A DNA stretch of 64,000 nt, taken from contig NC_133971.1 of the NCBI RefSeq assembly GCF_031877795.1, positions 64,974,463 to 65,038,462 of the forward strand. The letters are read 5' to 3'. The DNA comes from Strix aluco. Taxonomy: Eukaryota; Chordata; Aves; Strigiformes; Strigidae. The notes beneath the pieces are model-generated. The model did no database searches and was not told where the DNA came from. It worked only from the letters and a program-made list of their open reading frames with translations. Below, piece by piece: positions 37,690 to 49,900 of this stretch; within the stretch, counting starts at the first letter, position 1; each line of letters begins with the position of its first letter. A program made the translations under genes and the position numbers.

Positions 37690-37869
37690 GAAAATCCCAA
37701 TGATCTACAGTTCTGGATGGGGGATATTTATACTCCTGGGTATGATACCTTGTTAAAAAAGAAAGAGAGAGAAAAAAAGCATTCCAAATGTTGCCGAATC
37801 ATACTGCTCATGGTACTAGCTGTTTGCATCCTGATTACCATAGTCACTCTCAGCGTTTTACTTACATAG
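37690..37869 (+). CDS. MINAR2: MINAR2 coding exon 3 (residues 138-196) with C-terminal membrane segment
   Basis: The exon begins with the conserved E-N-P-N-D-L-Q-F-W box, followed by Y-T-P-G-Y-D-T-L-L-K-K and a strongly basic stretch (K/E/R-rich, residues 160-170). It then has a Cys-Cys pair (171-172) and about 23 hydrophobic residues (173-195). It ends at TAG 37867-37869, one residue after the hydrophobic run. The layout, with a basic juxtamembrane region, a C-terminal anchor and no signal peptide, fits a tail-anchored topology with the N-terminus in the cytosol (inference). The juxtamembrane cysteines are candidate palmitoylation sites. Confidence 0.95.
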   Translation, partial: ENPNDLQFWMGDIYTPGYDTLLKKKEREKKHSKCCRIILLMVLAVCILITIVTLSVLLT

Positions 37870-37901
37870 TACAGCCAAATGATGTTGATGGGAATTTTTT
37901 C

Positions 37902-37907
37902 AATAAA
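37902..37907 (+). terminator. MINAR2 poly(A) signal
   Basis: AATAAA 33 bp after the stop, followed within about 25 bp by T-rich sequence. This implies a very short 3'UTR. The next 130 bp run into a CR1 fragment. Confidence 0.7.
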
Positions 37908-38035
37908 TATTTTTATTAAGCAATCCCCCTCCCTTGTTTTATTTGAATTCCATTTTTTGTCACAAATACAATTTGTTTGACATCACTATTTTACAATGTT
38001 CCTGTGCAGCATGATGAATTCTGCACTGCATTCTG

Positions 38036-38793
38036 CACTTCGGCCACAACAACCCCCAGCAGCGCTACAGGCTTGGGGAGGAGTAGCTGGAGAGCTGCCA
38101 GTCAGAGAGGGACCTGGGGGTGTTGATTGACAGCCCGCTGAACATGAGCCAGCAGTGTGCCCAGGTGGCCAAGAAGGCCAATGGCATCCTGGCTTGTATC
38201 AGAAATAGCGTGGCCAGCAGGGACAGGGAAGTGATCTTACCCCTGTACTCGGCACTGGTGAGGCCGCACCTCGATTCCTGGGTTCAGTTTTGGGCCCCTC
38301 ACTACAAAAAGGACATTGAATTGCTCGAGCGTGTCCAGAGAAGGGCAACGAAGCTGGTGAAGGGTCTGGAGCACAGGTCGTACGAGGAGCGGCTGAGGGA
38401 ACTGGGGTTGTTTAGTCTGGAGAAGAGGAGGCTGAGGGGAGACCTCATCGCCCTCTACAACTCCCTGACAGGAGGTTGCACAGAGCTGGGGATGAGTCTC
38501 TTTAACCAAGTAATAAGTGATAGGACAAGAGGGAATGGCCTCAAGTTGCACCAGTGCAGGTTTAGACTGGATATTAGGAAGCATTTCTTTACAGAACGTG
38601 TTGTTGGGCGTTGGAATGGACTTCCCAGGGCAGTGGTGGGGTCCCCATCCCTGGAGGTGTTTAAGAGTCGGGTCGACGTAGCGCTGAGGGATATGGTGTA
38701 GTTGGGAACTGTTAATGTTGGATTGATGGTTGAACTGGGTGATCTTCAAGGTCTTTTCCAACCTAGACGATTTTGTGATTCTGTGATTCTGTG
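38036..38793 (+). mobile_element. CR1 LINE, 3' fragment (ORF2 C-terminus)
   Basis: A 5'-truncated CR1 copy of about 0.76 kb. It carries the C-terminal, post-polymerase part of ORF2 (frame open 38120-38701, with motifs such as [21 protein letters not shown] and F-F-T-E-R-V-V). The 3' end has the usual gatcttcaaggtcttttccaacct segment and ATTCTGTG tail units. Upstream, a TGG-to-TAG change at 38084-38086 interrupts the same frame. It is clearly the same family as the copy ending at about 62,722. Insertion is 3' of the MINAR2 poly(A) signal, same orientation. Confidence 0.95.
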
Positions 38794-40439
38794 AATTGAT
38801 CCTGAAAAGAGACAATTGCTCTGAGCACAGCACAATGTCTCCTTATGGGTATAATTTAAAAAGAAAACTATTAATATGCTACTTTTCTTAGTCCAGCCTT
38901 CTTTGGACTAGTGATTTGGGTCAACATGTGTGGTATCGTACATATAGTATGTACAGACAACCAGCTGACTATTCGTTCCAATAAACATCTACCACTCTCT
39001 TCATTTTTTTATGATAGCTAGTATGGGAATATAGAAAAGTATGATAAAGTGGCATTCAAGATATCCCAAAGAATTCTAAACCAAAAATGTATACATTACT
39101 TGGTGACTGAATGCATTGCTGCAATGATGCAGGACTTAGTAAAAAGCTAGCCTAAATGCGTAAATGTTTTCTTATGTTTTTTCAGAGAAAAAAAAAAACA
39201 AAACAAAAACAAAAAATAGAAAACAAAAAATAGACTGCTGAGCTTCTATCAAAAGAATTCCCTGAGACAGGGATTCTTCATCCCTGTGTCATGTTCTTTG
39301 AACATGTAGCATCTCTGTCACCCCAAAAGATGGAGTGCCAATGTTTTTTTAATCTGACACATCAAAAACCGGCACAAAATTGGTAGAGTACTAGAGTCTA
39401 AACTAGAATTAGAACGCACCTTAAAAAGTTTAAAGTTATATAGCCATGCTGTGAAAATGGGTCTTTGTAAATGAAAGGACCAAAATTCAATATTAAGAGC
39501 ACTCAAGCAATTAAGTTCATACACCTCAGAATAATTCAGGAGAGTTAAAACATGAGATAAAATGACAAAATAAAAAGTGAGTGAACAACTGCATACCTCT
39601 ATATTAGGGTAAGGGTCTATGACTACTATTGAGATGGGGATCTCCCTCAGTCACCCAAGAGAACCTCACAGATGCATGAAAGCTGGAAAGTTGGGGTTAT
39701 ACTAGATCTACCTCTCTTCACACAAAAAAAATGCTTTGGAATAGGTCAGGAATTGCATCAAGGTAGAGGGTGTGTATTGCCCCCTCTGAATTATAGCACA
39801 TGCCCTACTTACAGCAGCTTTGCAGTGCTTTAACACAGGTCAATATGAATTCAACTTCAACTACAGTGTAACAGGAAGAGAAGAGCATTTAATTCCTTCC
39901 TTCCTCACCTGGCCCCTCACCTGTTTGAATCTCATTTGTGCCATTAACTACTCTAGCTTGTACCTTAGCTGGGTCAAAGACCCAAGCTAAAAGACCTTAC
40001 TGCTTTAATCTGGTTTGCCAACAGCAAAAGTGTAGCAGCATTTTAATGCATTGACATAAAATTAGTAACCCTGTCACAAAATTGAACACTGTTGTGAATA
40101 TACAGGGGAACTCGGTCTCCTGGCTGGCTGCAGTTTCAATACAGACGGGTGTTCTTGTCTGAAAGATCAGGTCCATTCAGCTTATGAAAGTAAGAACTTG
40201 GGAGTATTTTACAGGACTAATAGCTGACATTATGACATAATTATTCACATTAAAACAACAATACTTAATTGTTTTTTCCAGCCTGAGTACATTTGTTTTA
40301 AGTGCATTGCATACAAAGCAGAGACGTATTTTTCTAAATTATTGAAGCCTGCAGGCGGGAAGCCTAAAAGCAAACGGCTCTGTAATTTCCAGGAAAACAG
40401 CCAATAATGTGAGTTTCTTAACTGCATTGCTCTCTGAAG
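38794..40439. other. Intergenic
   Basis: AT-rich sequence with an A-rich low-complexity run at 39,186-39,232. I see no gene or repeat family in the rest. Confidence 0.6.
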
Positions 40440-40519
40440 GGTTTAGTAGTAAGGATAAAATCGTTTCGTCCGCAGGTCCATTAAGCCCATGAATCCGGCT
40501 GTTTCAATCTGTTTGCGCT

Positions 40520-40534
40520 GCTGACATCTAGCGG
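40520..40534 (-). promoter_or_regulatory. CTCF-like motif 1
   Basis: Read on the - strand, CCGCTAGATGTCAGC matches 13 of 15 positions of the commonly cited CTCF core CCASYAGRKGGCRSY. It lies at the left side of the CpG island, in the same orientation as the second motif 178 bp away. Confidence 0.5.
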
Positions 40535-40697
40535 GGAGTCGGAAGACCGACAACGTTTCAGGCACGGAGGTCCCGGGTTGGAGTAACTTGCCTTCCCCCC
40601 CCCCCCCCCCTCTTCTTTTTTTCCTTTTTTTGAGGCGTGGGGGTGGGGTGGATTTCTTTTTATTTTCTGCTCGCGCCGTCGCGATGCGGACTCCTTT

Positions 40698-40712
40698 GCT
40701 GACATCTGGTGG
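40698..40712 (-). promoter_or_regulatory. CTCF-like motif 2
   Basis: Read on the - strand, CCACCAGATGTCAGC matches 14 of 15 positions of CCASYAGRKGGCRSY, differing only by T for the second G of GGC. It shares AGATGTCAGC exactly with motif 1. Confidence 0.6.
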
Positions 40713-43584
40713 CAGAGCGCGGCGGGCGGACGGGCGCAGAGATGTCTCGCCGCCCCGCGGCGATCAGAGTTGCGGCGAGTTGCGGCTGCGAAGTGCCGCT
40801 GGGAAAGGGGAGGGAGGAAAAGGCCCGTTCGTGCCCGGCGGGAGCCCCCGCCTGGCTTTGGGGGAAGGGGGCTCCCACCGCCGCCGCGCACTTGGGAGAG
40901 CGTTCACAGGACAGCTCGCTGTCTGCCGAAGTGTGAGCCGTGTTCTACGGTTTGAGAAAATAAACCGTCGAATACTTTGAGTGGGAGGAAAAAAAACCAA
41001 AACCCCAAAACCAGCGGATTGACAGACGAAGACCTCTCTTCAAGGGGGCGTGGTGGAGCCTCGGGAACCTTTGTACGATGTGCTTAGTCCAAAAACAGTT
41101 CAGGAGACACCCCTTCTTTAATCACTTGATGCCACATTAGGTTACATGTGTTGTACAAGAACAGCTCTAAATTTTGGTTGGTAAGATTGCTTTGTGTTGC
41201 CTTTCCACGGTGTAATTTTTTAATTTTTTTTAAATTCATGAGTGACAGGGACTGAAGAAAGGTCATCACGTAACGTTTATAAACTAGGATCAGTGTTGGA
41301 GTTTGGAGAACAGTATGTTCAGTGTATTTGAAAAATGCTTTTAAAACTGGAGGAATAAAACTACTAGGTAATAACATTAAAACGGGACATAGGGCATTTT
41401 TTCTTGGTAGGTAAGCTCTGAGATCTACATTCATTGATCTCTTCCTGGCCTGAGAGAATGCTTATGCACACACTTCCTTTGACTTCAGTAAGATTTAAGC
41501 AGGTGCTTAAAGATAAGAAAGTCAAACCTGGATCAGAACAGAAACAAATCTTAGCACGGGATTAAACTTTTTATTCCAGTGATAATCAGCTCAAATAGCA
41601 GCAAAGTCTCCTACTTAATAGTAAAAATCTTAACATACAACACCATGTTGATACACCAACATTTTACCAGCACCTACTCATAGTACAGGTATGTAACTAT
41701 GGTAGAATACTACCTTTGAGTGGGAAGACTGGCTTTTGTAATGACATGTAGCAGGAATTAGCTCTTAGAAACTGTACAGCTGCAACCTGAAAGCAAGTAA
41801 GAGCACTTGTTCACACAGATTCTGCCAATTTATAATTGCATTGACAGTTACTGTATTTCACAAGTGATTTGAGGAAAATTAACTGCCTTCTTTCCAGCAA
41901 ATCGGGATTAACTTTCAAAACTACCTGAACAATTGTACGTTATTTTTTATTGGCTTTCAGTACAGCTGCTTTCCCAAATCACTAGAGCATCTTGGAAAAT
42001 TCTGATGAGGAAATTCCCAACCTTCCTCTTCCTTTTCCTTTGCTACATTCTTCTCTTCCCAGAAGTGTCCATAAATATGCAACTGAGTTCTCATGTTATT
42101 TGCCTTCAGCCTGTGAAGTTGCTGAACATGGGCTCCTGCTTGGTGCTGGTGCGCCAACAGACACTATTTGGGGAAGTTAGGGCTAGCACTCCAGTAAAGT
42201 ACAAGGTTGGCCTGTGGAGAGGATCTTCCAGGGCTTGTTGCTTTAGCAGGGTACGTGTTTTCACAACTTCCAGCCTGTTTTTTTTTCTTCTGCCAATGCA
42301 CTCATTAAACAAGTTCTGAAAGAGTAAAAGGAGATGGAAAGAGACATTTTTGAGTTTATCAGGGGTAAAGTTGCCTTGGTCACATCAGGATTTGAAAAAT
42401 GAAGATGCAGTGTGAGTTGTGAGATATTGTATATTACTAATTTCTCTGGGCAGGGCAGAAGTTACTCCTTCAGTTATGATGTGTGAGTGCTGAATTAATA
42501 TGTATTTGAACAATAAAGAACCATAACAGCAGAACCTGTGTGGATGCTAAACATCTCTGCTGCCTATCGCTAAAAGAGCCAGATGGTCCCGCCAAATTCC
42601 CCTACCCAAGAAAAGTGTCCCACTGGTTAGTTCAGAGATGTTTTGAAACAGATCAGACTACAGAATCCACTCTAAGAACCTAGTTCTGCATGGTTATGCT
42701 CTTGGAATAATTCACTGAAATACAAATTTATGGGGATACTAGTCACATGTACTAAGCATCAGACAACTTTCCAGCACAACAACTGTGACTATTGTCAACT
42801 ATTTTCTTATGTGATTTTACTGGCTAAAAGATGCTTCTAGATTTAAAAAGCTAGAACAGCAGTTAGACAAGCAGCAGGTGTAACATAAGGCATACCATCA
42901 TTTTGTTGCACAAAATTTTAAAAGATTTTAGCACCCAGTATTTTAGGTGTATTACACTTTTTGGTTTAACAGCACTTTCCTCCTATATAGGATCCTTTAT
43001 AAAAACTGCTTTTTGCACTGTTTATTGATTTTTTTTTTTAGGATGTCCTAGAAAGCTTTACCATGTGGACAAAGAAGGATTCAAAGCCAGAGCACTTCTA
43101 TGGATTCACAGTTCTGCTGTGACCTTACCTGTACAGCCATAACCTGATTATTTCATTGCGTAGGAATGCATTAATAAATACAGGAGAAAATCTTGGTCTG
43201 TAAGCTCCTGTTTATATTGAAAGGCTTTCTCAGTTGCAACTCTTACCTCCCATGACATTGGTTCAGACTCAAGCCACTGCTACATGCAGACTCAGGGTAC
43301 TTGAATTCATGGGTAAGAACATGACATGTGTCATGGTTCAACTCATTTCTCAGTAGCCTGGCAGCACTGCAAAGCCAGAATTGTAAGTCAAGTTTGAAGG
43401 CCTTTGGCCATTTCCAGTCTGTTGGCTGGAAGGAGAACAACAGAAAAATGGCTTAGAGAAAAATAAATCTCTTAATGAAATATTTGTCTTTAAATCTGTG
43501 AATCTAATTCTACAAAAGATCTATCTTGCAAGATGCAGGGTTTGGGGGCATTCTTCCTTTCTCTTTTATTTCTATTTTCTCTTG

Positions 43585-43634
43585 TTCTTTTTCTTTCCTT
43601 TCCTCTCCTTTCCTCTCCTTTCCTCTCCTTTCCC
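43585..43634. repeat. Polypyrimidine tract with 10-bp repeat
   Basis: 50 bp of uninterrupted C/T including three exact copies of tcctctcctt (43601-43630). Mirror-like polypyrimidine sequence of this type can form triplex (H-DNA) structures in vitro. Confidence 0.9.
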
Positions 43635-46600
43635 AATGAGTTTTATTTGCAATCTTTCATTTAAGTTCCCTAGAACTGGGATTTGTGTTTCTGACGGGTA
43701 CATGACCTATGCCATTGAGCTAGGCTTAAACCATAATCTTACTGAGCTAAATCTTGAAAATAGTCAGCTGCCTAGGTTTGCAGGTGCTCAGCTTCTCCGG
43801 CCATATCCAACTGCAAACAGCAGTAGGTGATGACTACAGCTATCCACGTATAATCATTACAGGACTGCCCCTAGATGGATACTTCCCAAACACAAACACA
43901 ATCCAGGCAAATTTCTAGTGGAGTACAGATGTAGTTCAAGTCTGAACTGAGGTGGAGTCTGAGTGTGTATGTGGTTCAGGTAAAGAGCTTTTAACCAGAT
44001 CCCTCAGACAGTGTGACACTGATTTGTCCTTTTTGCAGCTGCTTTCCAGTGGACTTCTCCCTGGGAGCAACCACTCTGGTCAGTGATGGTGGTGCACGGT
44101 GACAGGCAGCCCCTCTTCCTGCCAGAGTGACTTGTCAGGATTTTCTTGTTGTGGAGACTGACTTTGTGAGTCTCTGCAGCTAGACATGCTTTGCAATGAT
44201 CCCAATACAGCTCTAATGCCTATCATAACACACTGAATCCAGGAGTCGGAATATTCAGTTATGAATTACATATTGTTAAGGGTTTTTTTCCCTCACCAGA
44301 CCCAATATAAATCATCTGGTTGTGGAAAATATACACTGGACATTCTCTCCTCTGATATATTACATTCTGTTAAGGCAATGTGGCAGCAAAATTCCTGTAC
44401 ACAGTTATATTTTCAATGCATTACTGAAACAAGCCGGCAGACAGTGTTTGGGTTACATTGAGAGCAGGGAATAGTTAATTCGTAGCAGTATGACATGCTG
44501 TATTTTCAGAAGAACATGCAAATCCCAAGTTGGTGCGTGTTATTTTTTCCACCCACATATTTAGCTTCACAGACAACCCCACATATCAACCAGCCTTCCC
44601 AAAGAGGGCTTGTTTCCCTTTGGGGTTTCCTCTGTGCCATTTGTGCTCTTCTTGGAAATTATCCAAAAGGCCACTTTCAACTCAGAAATCAATTTGCTGC
44701 AGCTGCTGCAGTAAATTGAAACTCTTGTAGCTGTTAAGTGGTTCATCTGTGGAGACTCTTGTGTGTGGTAAGATTAGTCTACTTGGAGAAAGTGCTGTGT
44801 AGGCAAGGTGGAAGGCAGAGTTTTATGACAGCACACAGTTGTACTACAAGCACAAACCTGCTGTGTATCAGGCCAATTTGGTTCACATTTGGTGGACTTC
44901 TGTTTTTAAATACCTGTGGGTGTATGGTCTATGAAGTAAATGTTCAGCCTTTAAAGCTTCTCTCCAGGCACAACTAAGTATTGAAAACACACATAAAAAT
45001 GTGCAGGCTGAAGCAGTATTTTGTGTTCAGCTGTTTGGTCTCTCCTAAATAACTTAGTGCTTCCTCAGAAAGGGTAGTGATAAAGATGATCCATAGTGAA
45101 GATGAGGGATGGTTTTGTTGTGGAAGATGCTTGCTTTTGTTCCAAGTCTGATTTCTCTTTTTCACAGCATTACCTGCTTTTTTGTTTTCTGAACTGCAAG
45201 CATGGTAACCTTTTGAAAGTGCTTCACATATAAGACAATCTGCAGTTACAGATACAGAAGCTGTAAGTGAATAAGGTCCTGTGTGTGGCTAGCACTGTTA
45301 GTGGTAAATTGCTAAGGGAAAGACTGTATACCATATAAAGTAGCTGTTAGGGTAAAATAAGCACAGGGTCTTCAACCTTAAAATTTGCATTAATTCTCTT
45401 TCTTTTTAATGAGCAATTACATAAATGCTGCCTCAGCTCAGTGAGAAGTGAGCTGAACCAAGTACTAGAAAATTGACATGTAGGTAATCTACGTAGTCAG
45501 GAGCCAAAAGTGCTGTTTCTTTTTAATTTTTTTTTTTAAGGCTGTTTCTTAAAATTAACTGCACTGAATTTCAGAACCATTTGTGCTAGGTATGTGGGAA
45601 AAAATTCAAATCAGGAATCTGAAAGCTCTATTTTGTTATGAAATGGTCTGTATTGCTCTAAAGGTCTGACAAGTTATTCACCCCATATTCACCCCATTGC
45701 ACTTCACTGCATCCCATAAAAACTTCTGAGATACCTGCAATATCAAGTTACCATATAGCACAGTTTTCAGAACAATATAATGAGAGAGCCCTAATTTGTT
45801 AAGATTAAGCTGAGGATAAAGAGACAGCCATGACATTAAATCAGGCTTTGTCCCTGATTGAAATGTGACACAGAAAGTGATCTATACTTAGAACAAGAAT
45901 AAATCCTGAACAAGTCATTTAGAATTGAAAGAACTGATACAACAGCAGCTCTGGCTTTGTGCATATATGGGTAAAAACATAAAACGTTAGAAGTAATTAG
46001 GTCTGAAGTACAAGATTATGCAAAGCTCAAAGCCAGAGAAGAGTGGGCTCTTCTAGCAAATGGAGTAAAGATACTGTTTGCAGCCTGGATGCCAGTGCAT
46101 TAAATTGTAAAGTTGTCAAATCCCCAGGGAGTAGAAAACAAATGAGTAAAACCTAGGGTTTATAGCAATAATGTTGTGTGTAAATGAATGTTGCAATGCA
46201 TAACACACTGCAGAGGGAGAGAAGAATTCGCTAAGGAGCTAAATGCATGTCTGACCTTGAAGTGAGAAATCAACTTCCTTGGGGTTTTCTTGACAAAGAA
46301 AAATAAAGTTATGTGATGGTAGGATCTATATATGTGATGCCTGTTAAATTTTACCTTACTGACTACATTTAACTGTATGTGCCTTGGTCAGCTACTTTCC
46401 CCAGTGCTGGGTCCATACCCCTGTGACAAACAAGCGAGAAATCACTGGCGTTGTTTTCCCAAGGTAACTCTACCACCAAAAAACCTGCTTCCATTTTGAG
46501 TGAGATCTCCTTCCATCAAGGTGATTTGTTCCCCTCTCCCCTCAGTTTAGACATAGCGATTGTTAGAAGCTGTGAATGTGCCTGGCCTTCCTCTCTGCAT

Positions 46601-46904
46601 CCTGGCAGCAGGGAGCCACCAGCAACCTTTCCCTTTGTTTAACGCCTGTAACATTTCTCGAAGTCTCAGTCATGTATACCTCTGGCTTAAGGCATGCTGT
46701 CCAGTGCATTCCCAGCTGTTTTTCTGTTTGGTTTGTTTTTTTCCTTTAGGAGTGATCCCATGGCGTATTCAGACACATAACCAGTTTGTCTAGCCATGGA
46801 TGTAGGGGCAAGCTTCGCGTTCACTACTACCCAGAACAAGTGTCTGAACTTCCCAGGTTACAGTGCATTTTCCAATGAAGTTTGGTGATACATATGAACA
46901 CATG

Positions 46905-46980
46905 AGTGTATATATATGTAGTTATGTGTATGTATACATATGTATCTATGATAGATACTTGTGTGTGTGTGTATACATGC
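46905..46980. repeat. TG/TATG low-complexity repeat
   Basis: Alternating purine-pyrimidine sequence made of gtatata, tgtatgtata and gtgtgtgtgt segments. Confidence 0.75.
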
Positions 46981-49900
46981 TTGAAAAAAACATCAGTCCT
47001 GTGAAGCTGTTACCTCCTAAAAGGAACAGGTGATGTGTTTTTCCCAGTATCCAAAGCAGAAAATCTCCAGTGTCGAGAACAATTTTGTTTAAGAAGTTCT
47101 GAAGCAATAATAGGGTATACTAAGATAGACAAGACCCAGAGCGTAATACTTGTGAAACAGATGGCAATAGTCCCTTGTTACGCATTGCAACTGCTACTGG
47201 TCCTTCTTTGAGGAAGGTTGGTGATCAAGCAGCAAGGGAAGGCAACTAGGGTACCAGCTGGAGACCATCACATGACTTCAATTTGCTTGTTATGGATCTG
47301 TGATGAACATCCCTTTCCACTGGTAAGCCCATGGGGGAAAGAAGCTGTGAGAAAGTGGCCTTTTGAGATGTTGTACAGTATAACTCATTGGCAGCTGCAA
47401 ACGAATCTGTGAATTACACAGGGGTCTGTGAAGCTGCATTTCCCACGCAGCTGCAAGTTGGGGCTGTCCAGGACACATGGGGGTGCAGGCACCCTGCCTG
47501 TCGGACAGGCAGCTTGGAGAAGGAGCTGGGCTGCTGGACATTGCAGCAGCTTGGCAGGCTGTACCAGCTGCCTCGGGAGTGGGGCAGCCCCTCAGCTGGC
47601 AGCCAGGGCCTGCTTGACTGGGGGGAACTGGGCAGGCAGCATTGGCCATCTAGTGGGATCAGCTCACTCCATAGGGATGGCATCCTGTCTCTTAAACAAT
47701 GAAAAAGCCCCCTCAATTTCTCACCTGCAAATGTTTTTACAAGTTATGACTGGACACTGCATGCTTGCTGAAAAAACAACTTCCTTTTGCTGTTGTTTTC
47801 TTAATCCATCTTGCCTTCATTATTTAGCACAGTGATGTGTATGATAAGGGTGAGAAACAGTGTAAACTCACCAAAACCAAAATGGTATGTAGTTCTGTGA
47901 ATTATCAGGAGTTATTTAGTGTTCAAAATCAGTTTCGTATCTAGTAATTAAGTAAACTGCTGATGAACACATGCTTATGAAATATTGAAGAATAAGCTGT
48001 TACTGATCGTATCAGCAGAATCCATTTGAGGAAGCTGTTGATCAAATAGATGATGAGGAAGGCATCTATTATAAAGTTACACAAACTGAAAAGAGCTGAA
48101 TTCTGTCCTTAATAGCACAGTGGTATACTAAACTTAATCGACAAAATTTACTAAAGCCCAGGAAGCCTTCCCTGCCTGCTGCCTGCTTTTCCCCTCTATT
48201 AGGAGTCATGCTTCTAGCTATGCCTTTAAAACTTGGTAAATTGGGGCATGTGTTGAGGATTCCTCCTAATGAATCAGAATAATGCCCTTCTCATAAAAAT
48301 GTTCAGTGGTTTGTTTATTTTTCCTTTCATACATGATGTTCAGAGAGGATGTCAGGATGCCCAGGAAGTTGTTCATAACTTCAGCAGAGCTGTTTTTAGA
48401 TAAGTCATCCTTTTGTAGTGTAGTTGCAGGATTCTTCTCAAATTTCTTTTCTGTCACAAAGTTAGCTTCACCCTTACTGATTCATCCTGGTTATATCTGA
48501 ATATGCAAACAGTGTATTTGGTTACCTTCAAAAGTTCAAGGTACAAAGACAGCCTACCACCACAGCCTGCTTCTAGCGCAAGCCAGTTTGCATTCATGCT
48601 GCACATTGGCAGTATGCAAGTTTGGCAAGCATGCTTAAGCTTCAAAATCATTCAGTATATTTTTGCAGCTCCCTCTGTTACCGTCTTCTCAGTGTACTGT
48701 ATTCACACCACTGGCGACTCAATATTCTCCAATAACTGGCTTGCTACATTGAACTACTTCAGCCAGTCTTGCCAGCTCTTGTAGCTGTTGGTACATCTTA
48801 CCTGCAGCTGAAAATTATCTACAGCTTTGTGTTTGGGCCAGAGACCTCAAAAAGTGATCATTATGTCTTTAAACAAACAGACTCCAAAATAAAGGAGTAA
48901 AGGCTGATGAAAATAGATAGACTCTGAAACACGATGTTGTCAGAGGCAGGATGCAGGTGGCCAGGTGCTGTTAAGCAACGGTCCAGGGCCACTTTGAGAA
49001 GCAGTGAGCTAGGACTCCTTGGGAGCTGGTGGCTCTGGCTCTTGCTAAATCCTCACTGAGCTCCTGAGTGAGCAGATCCTGCTCCTGAGCAATTGTAGGA
49101 ATGCAGTGAGAGCTGAGAGCTGCCTGGCACTGAGACACTGCCTTAATTACCACTGTGCTGCTTCTGACAAGAAAGCAGTAGGTGTTTGTGTATTTGGGTG
49201 GTTTTTTTTTTTCCTTACACTCTGTAAAGAGGTGAATAATTTTGACTGCTTTTGCACTTGTCACTTTATGTGTGCGGTAATGCTAAAGCACAAAACACCT
49301 TACTATCCAATCCAGAAAAAGAAAAGAGTTCTGAGTAATTCAGCGTGATATTCATAAACAAGGATTTTGTTCTGCTTTAATTAGGTTGGCAGAATATGCC
49401 AAAAACCTAGATACTCCTATTTTTTTTCAGCAAGTGGCAGTGACTGTTCTGCATGGTTCTGCCTTCTAAGGCCTCTGGCTTTGGAGTTCCAAAAGAAAAG
49501 AAAAGGAAAGAAAAAATTATCTGAAGAATATACCAGTTGGTTTTATAAAGTAATTGACTGTAACTGCTATGCATTATAATTGCAGGGTTGGGTTCTAATT
49601 TACATCCGCGTTTTTCTTCCAGAAGAATATTAACACACCAAACAAGGCAATAAGATCTGTTATATTGGAAAAGGATTTTTCTGATGATGTAACATAAATA
49701 TGCTTTCCACTTAGTATAATCTCTCCATCTAAGCTAGAATTCTCAGATGATAATTTATGTTAAAATGAAAAGTGAAGTCTTAAGTAAACAGCTATTCCCT
49801 TGATAAAAATACTGGCAGCAAACCAGGGAATATATGTGTGATTTCTATTATATTGTATAGTTTCTTAAAGTTTCTTAAATCCTTAAGCTTTCCTACAAAG

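Larger units (their letters stand above)
28785..37869 (+). other. MINAR2: MINAR2 gene, complete coding region in three exons
   Basis: Exons 28785-28949, 36651-36896 and 37690-37869 join in phase 0 into 196 codons plus stop, close to the roughly 190 residues I recall for human MINAR2 (KIAA1024L, UPF0258 family). The N-terminus (S-V-L-P-N-N-N-H-P-D-K-F-L-Q-L), the middle N-P-L-Y and P-S-W-T segments, the E-N-P-N-D-L-x-F-W box and a C-terminal membrane segment all match the family. MINAR2 is a small membrane protein related to MINAR1. Loss-of-function variants cause recessive deafness in humans (DFNB120) and hair-cell stereocilia defects in animals. Position after ADAMTS19 in the same orientation supports orthology. 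Confidence 0.95.
40440..41080. promoter_or_regulatory. Isolated CpG island, probable promoter or CTCF element
   Basis: CpG dinucleotides, rare elsewhere in the window, are dense here (runs such as gcgccgtcgcgatgcgg and cgccgccccgcggcg), together with G/C tracts and a poly-C/T stretch at 40,593-40,630. It lies about 2.6 kb beyond the MINAR2 stop. No recognised exon is attached. Overlapping ORFs on both strands (for example 40684-40980 +) are Arg/Gly/Pro-rich, as expected of any CpG island, and resemble no family I know. Likely roles are the start site of an unannotated non-coding transcript, a distal promoter, or an insulator. The two CTCF-like motifs favour a structural role. Confidence 0.7.

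Noticed and set aside
38237..38833. 198-codon - strand ORF
   Set aside because: Antisense shadow of the CR1 ORF2 fragment at 38,036-38,793.
40481..41000. Several ORFs on both strands of the CpG island (for example 40588-40980 + and 40481-40891 -)
   Set aside because: Open in many frames because CpG-rich sequence has few stops; Arg/Pro/Gly-rich, low complexity, no domain.
43498..43830. 110-codon ORF
   Set aside because: Includes the translated polypyrimidine tract (Phe/Leu/Ser run); not gene-like.
47388..47835. Overlapping ORFs of 100-135 codons
   Set aside because: Both strands open over a GC-richer patch; no domain, repeat or splice support.
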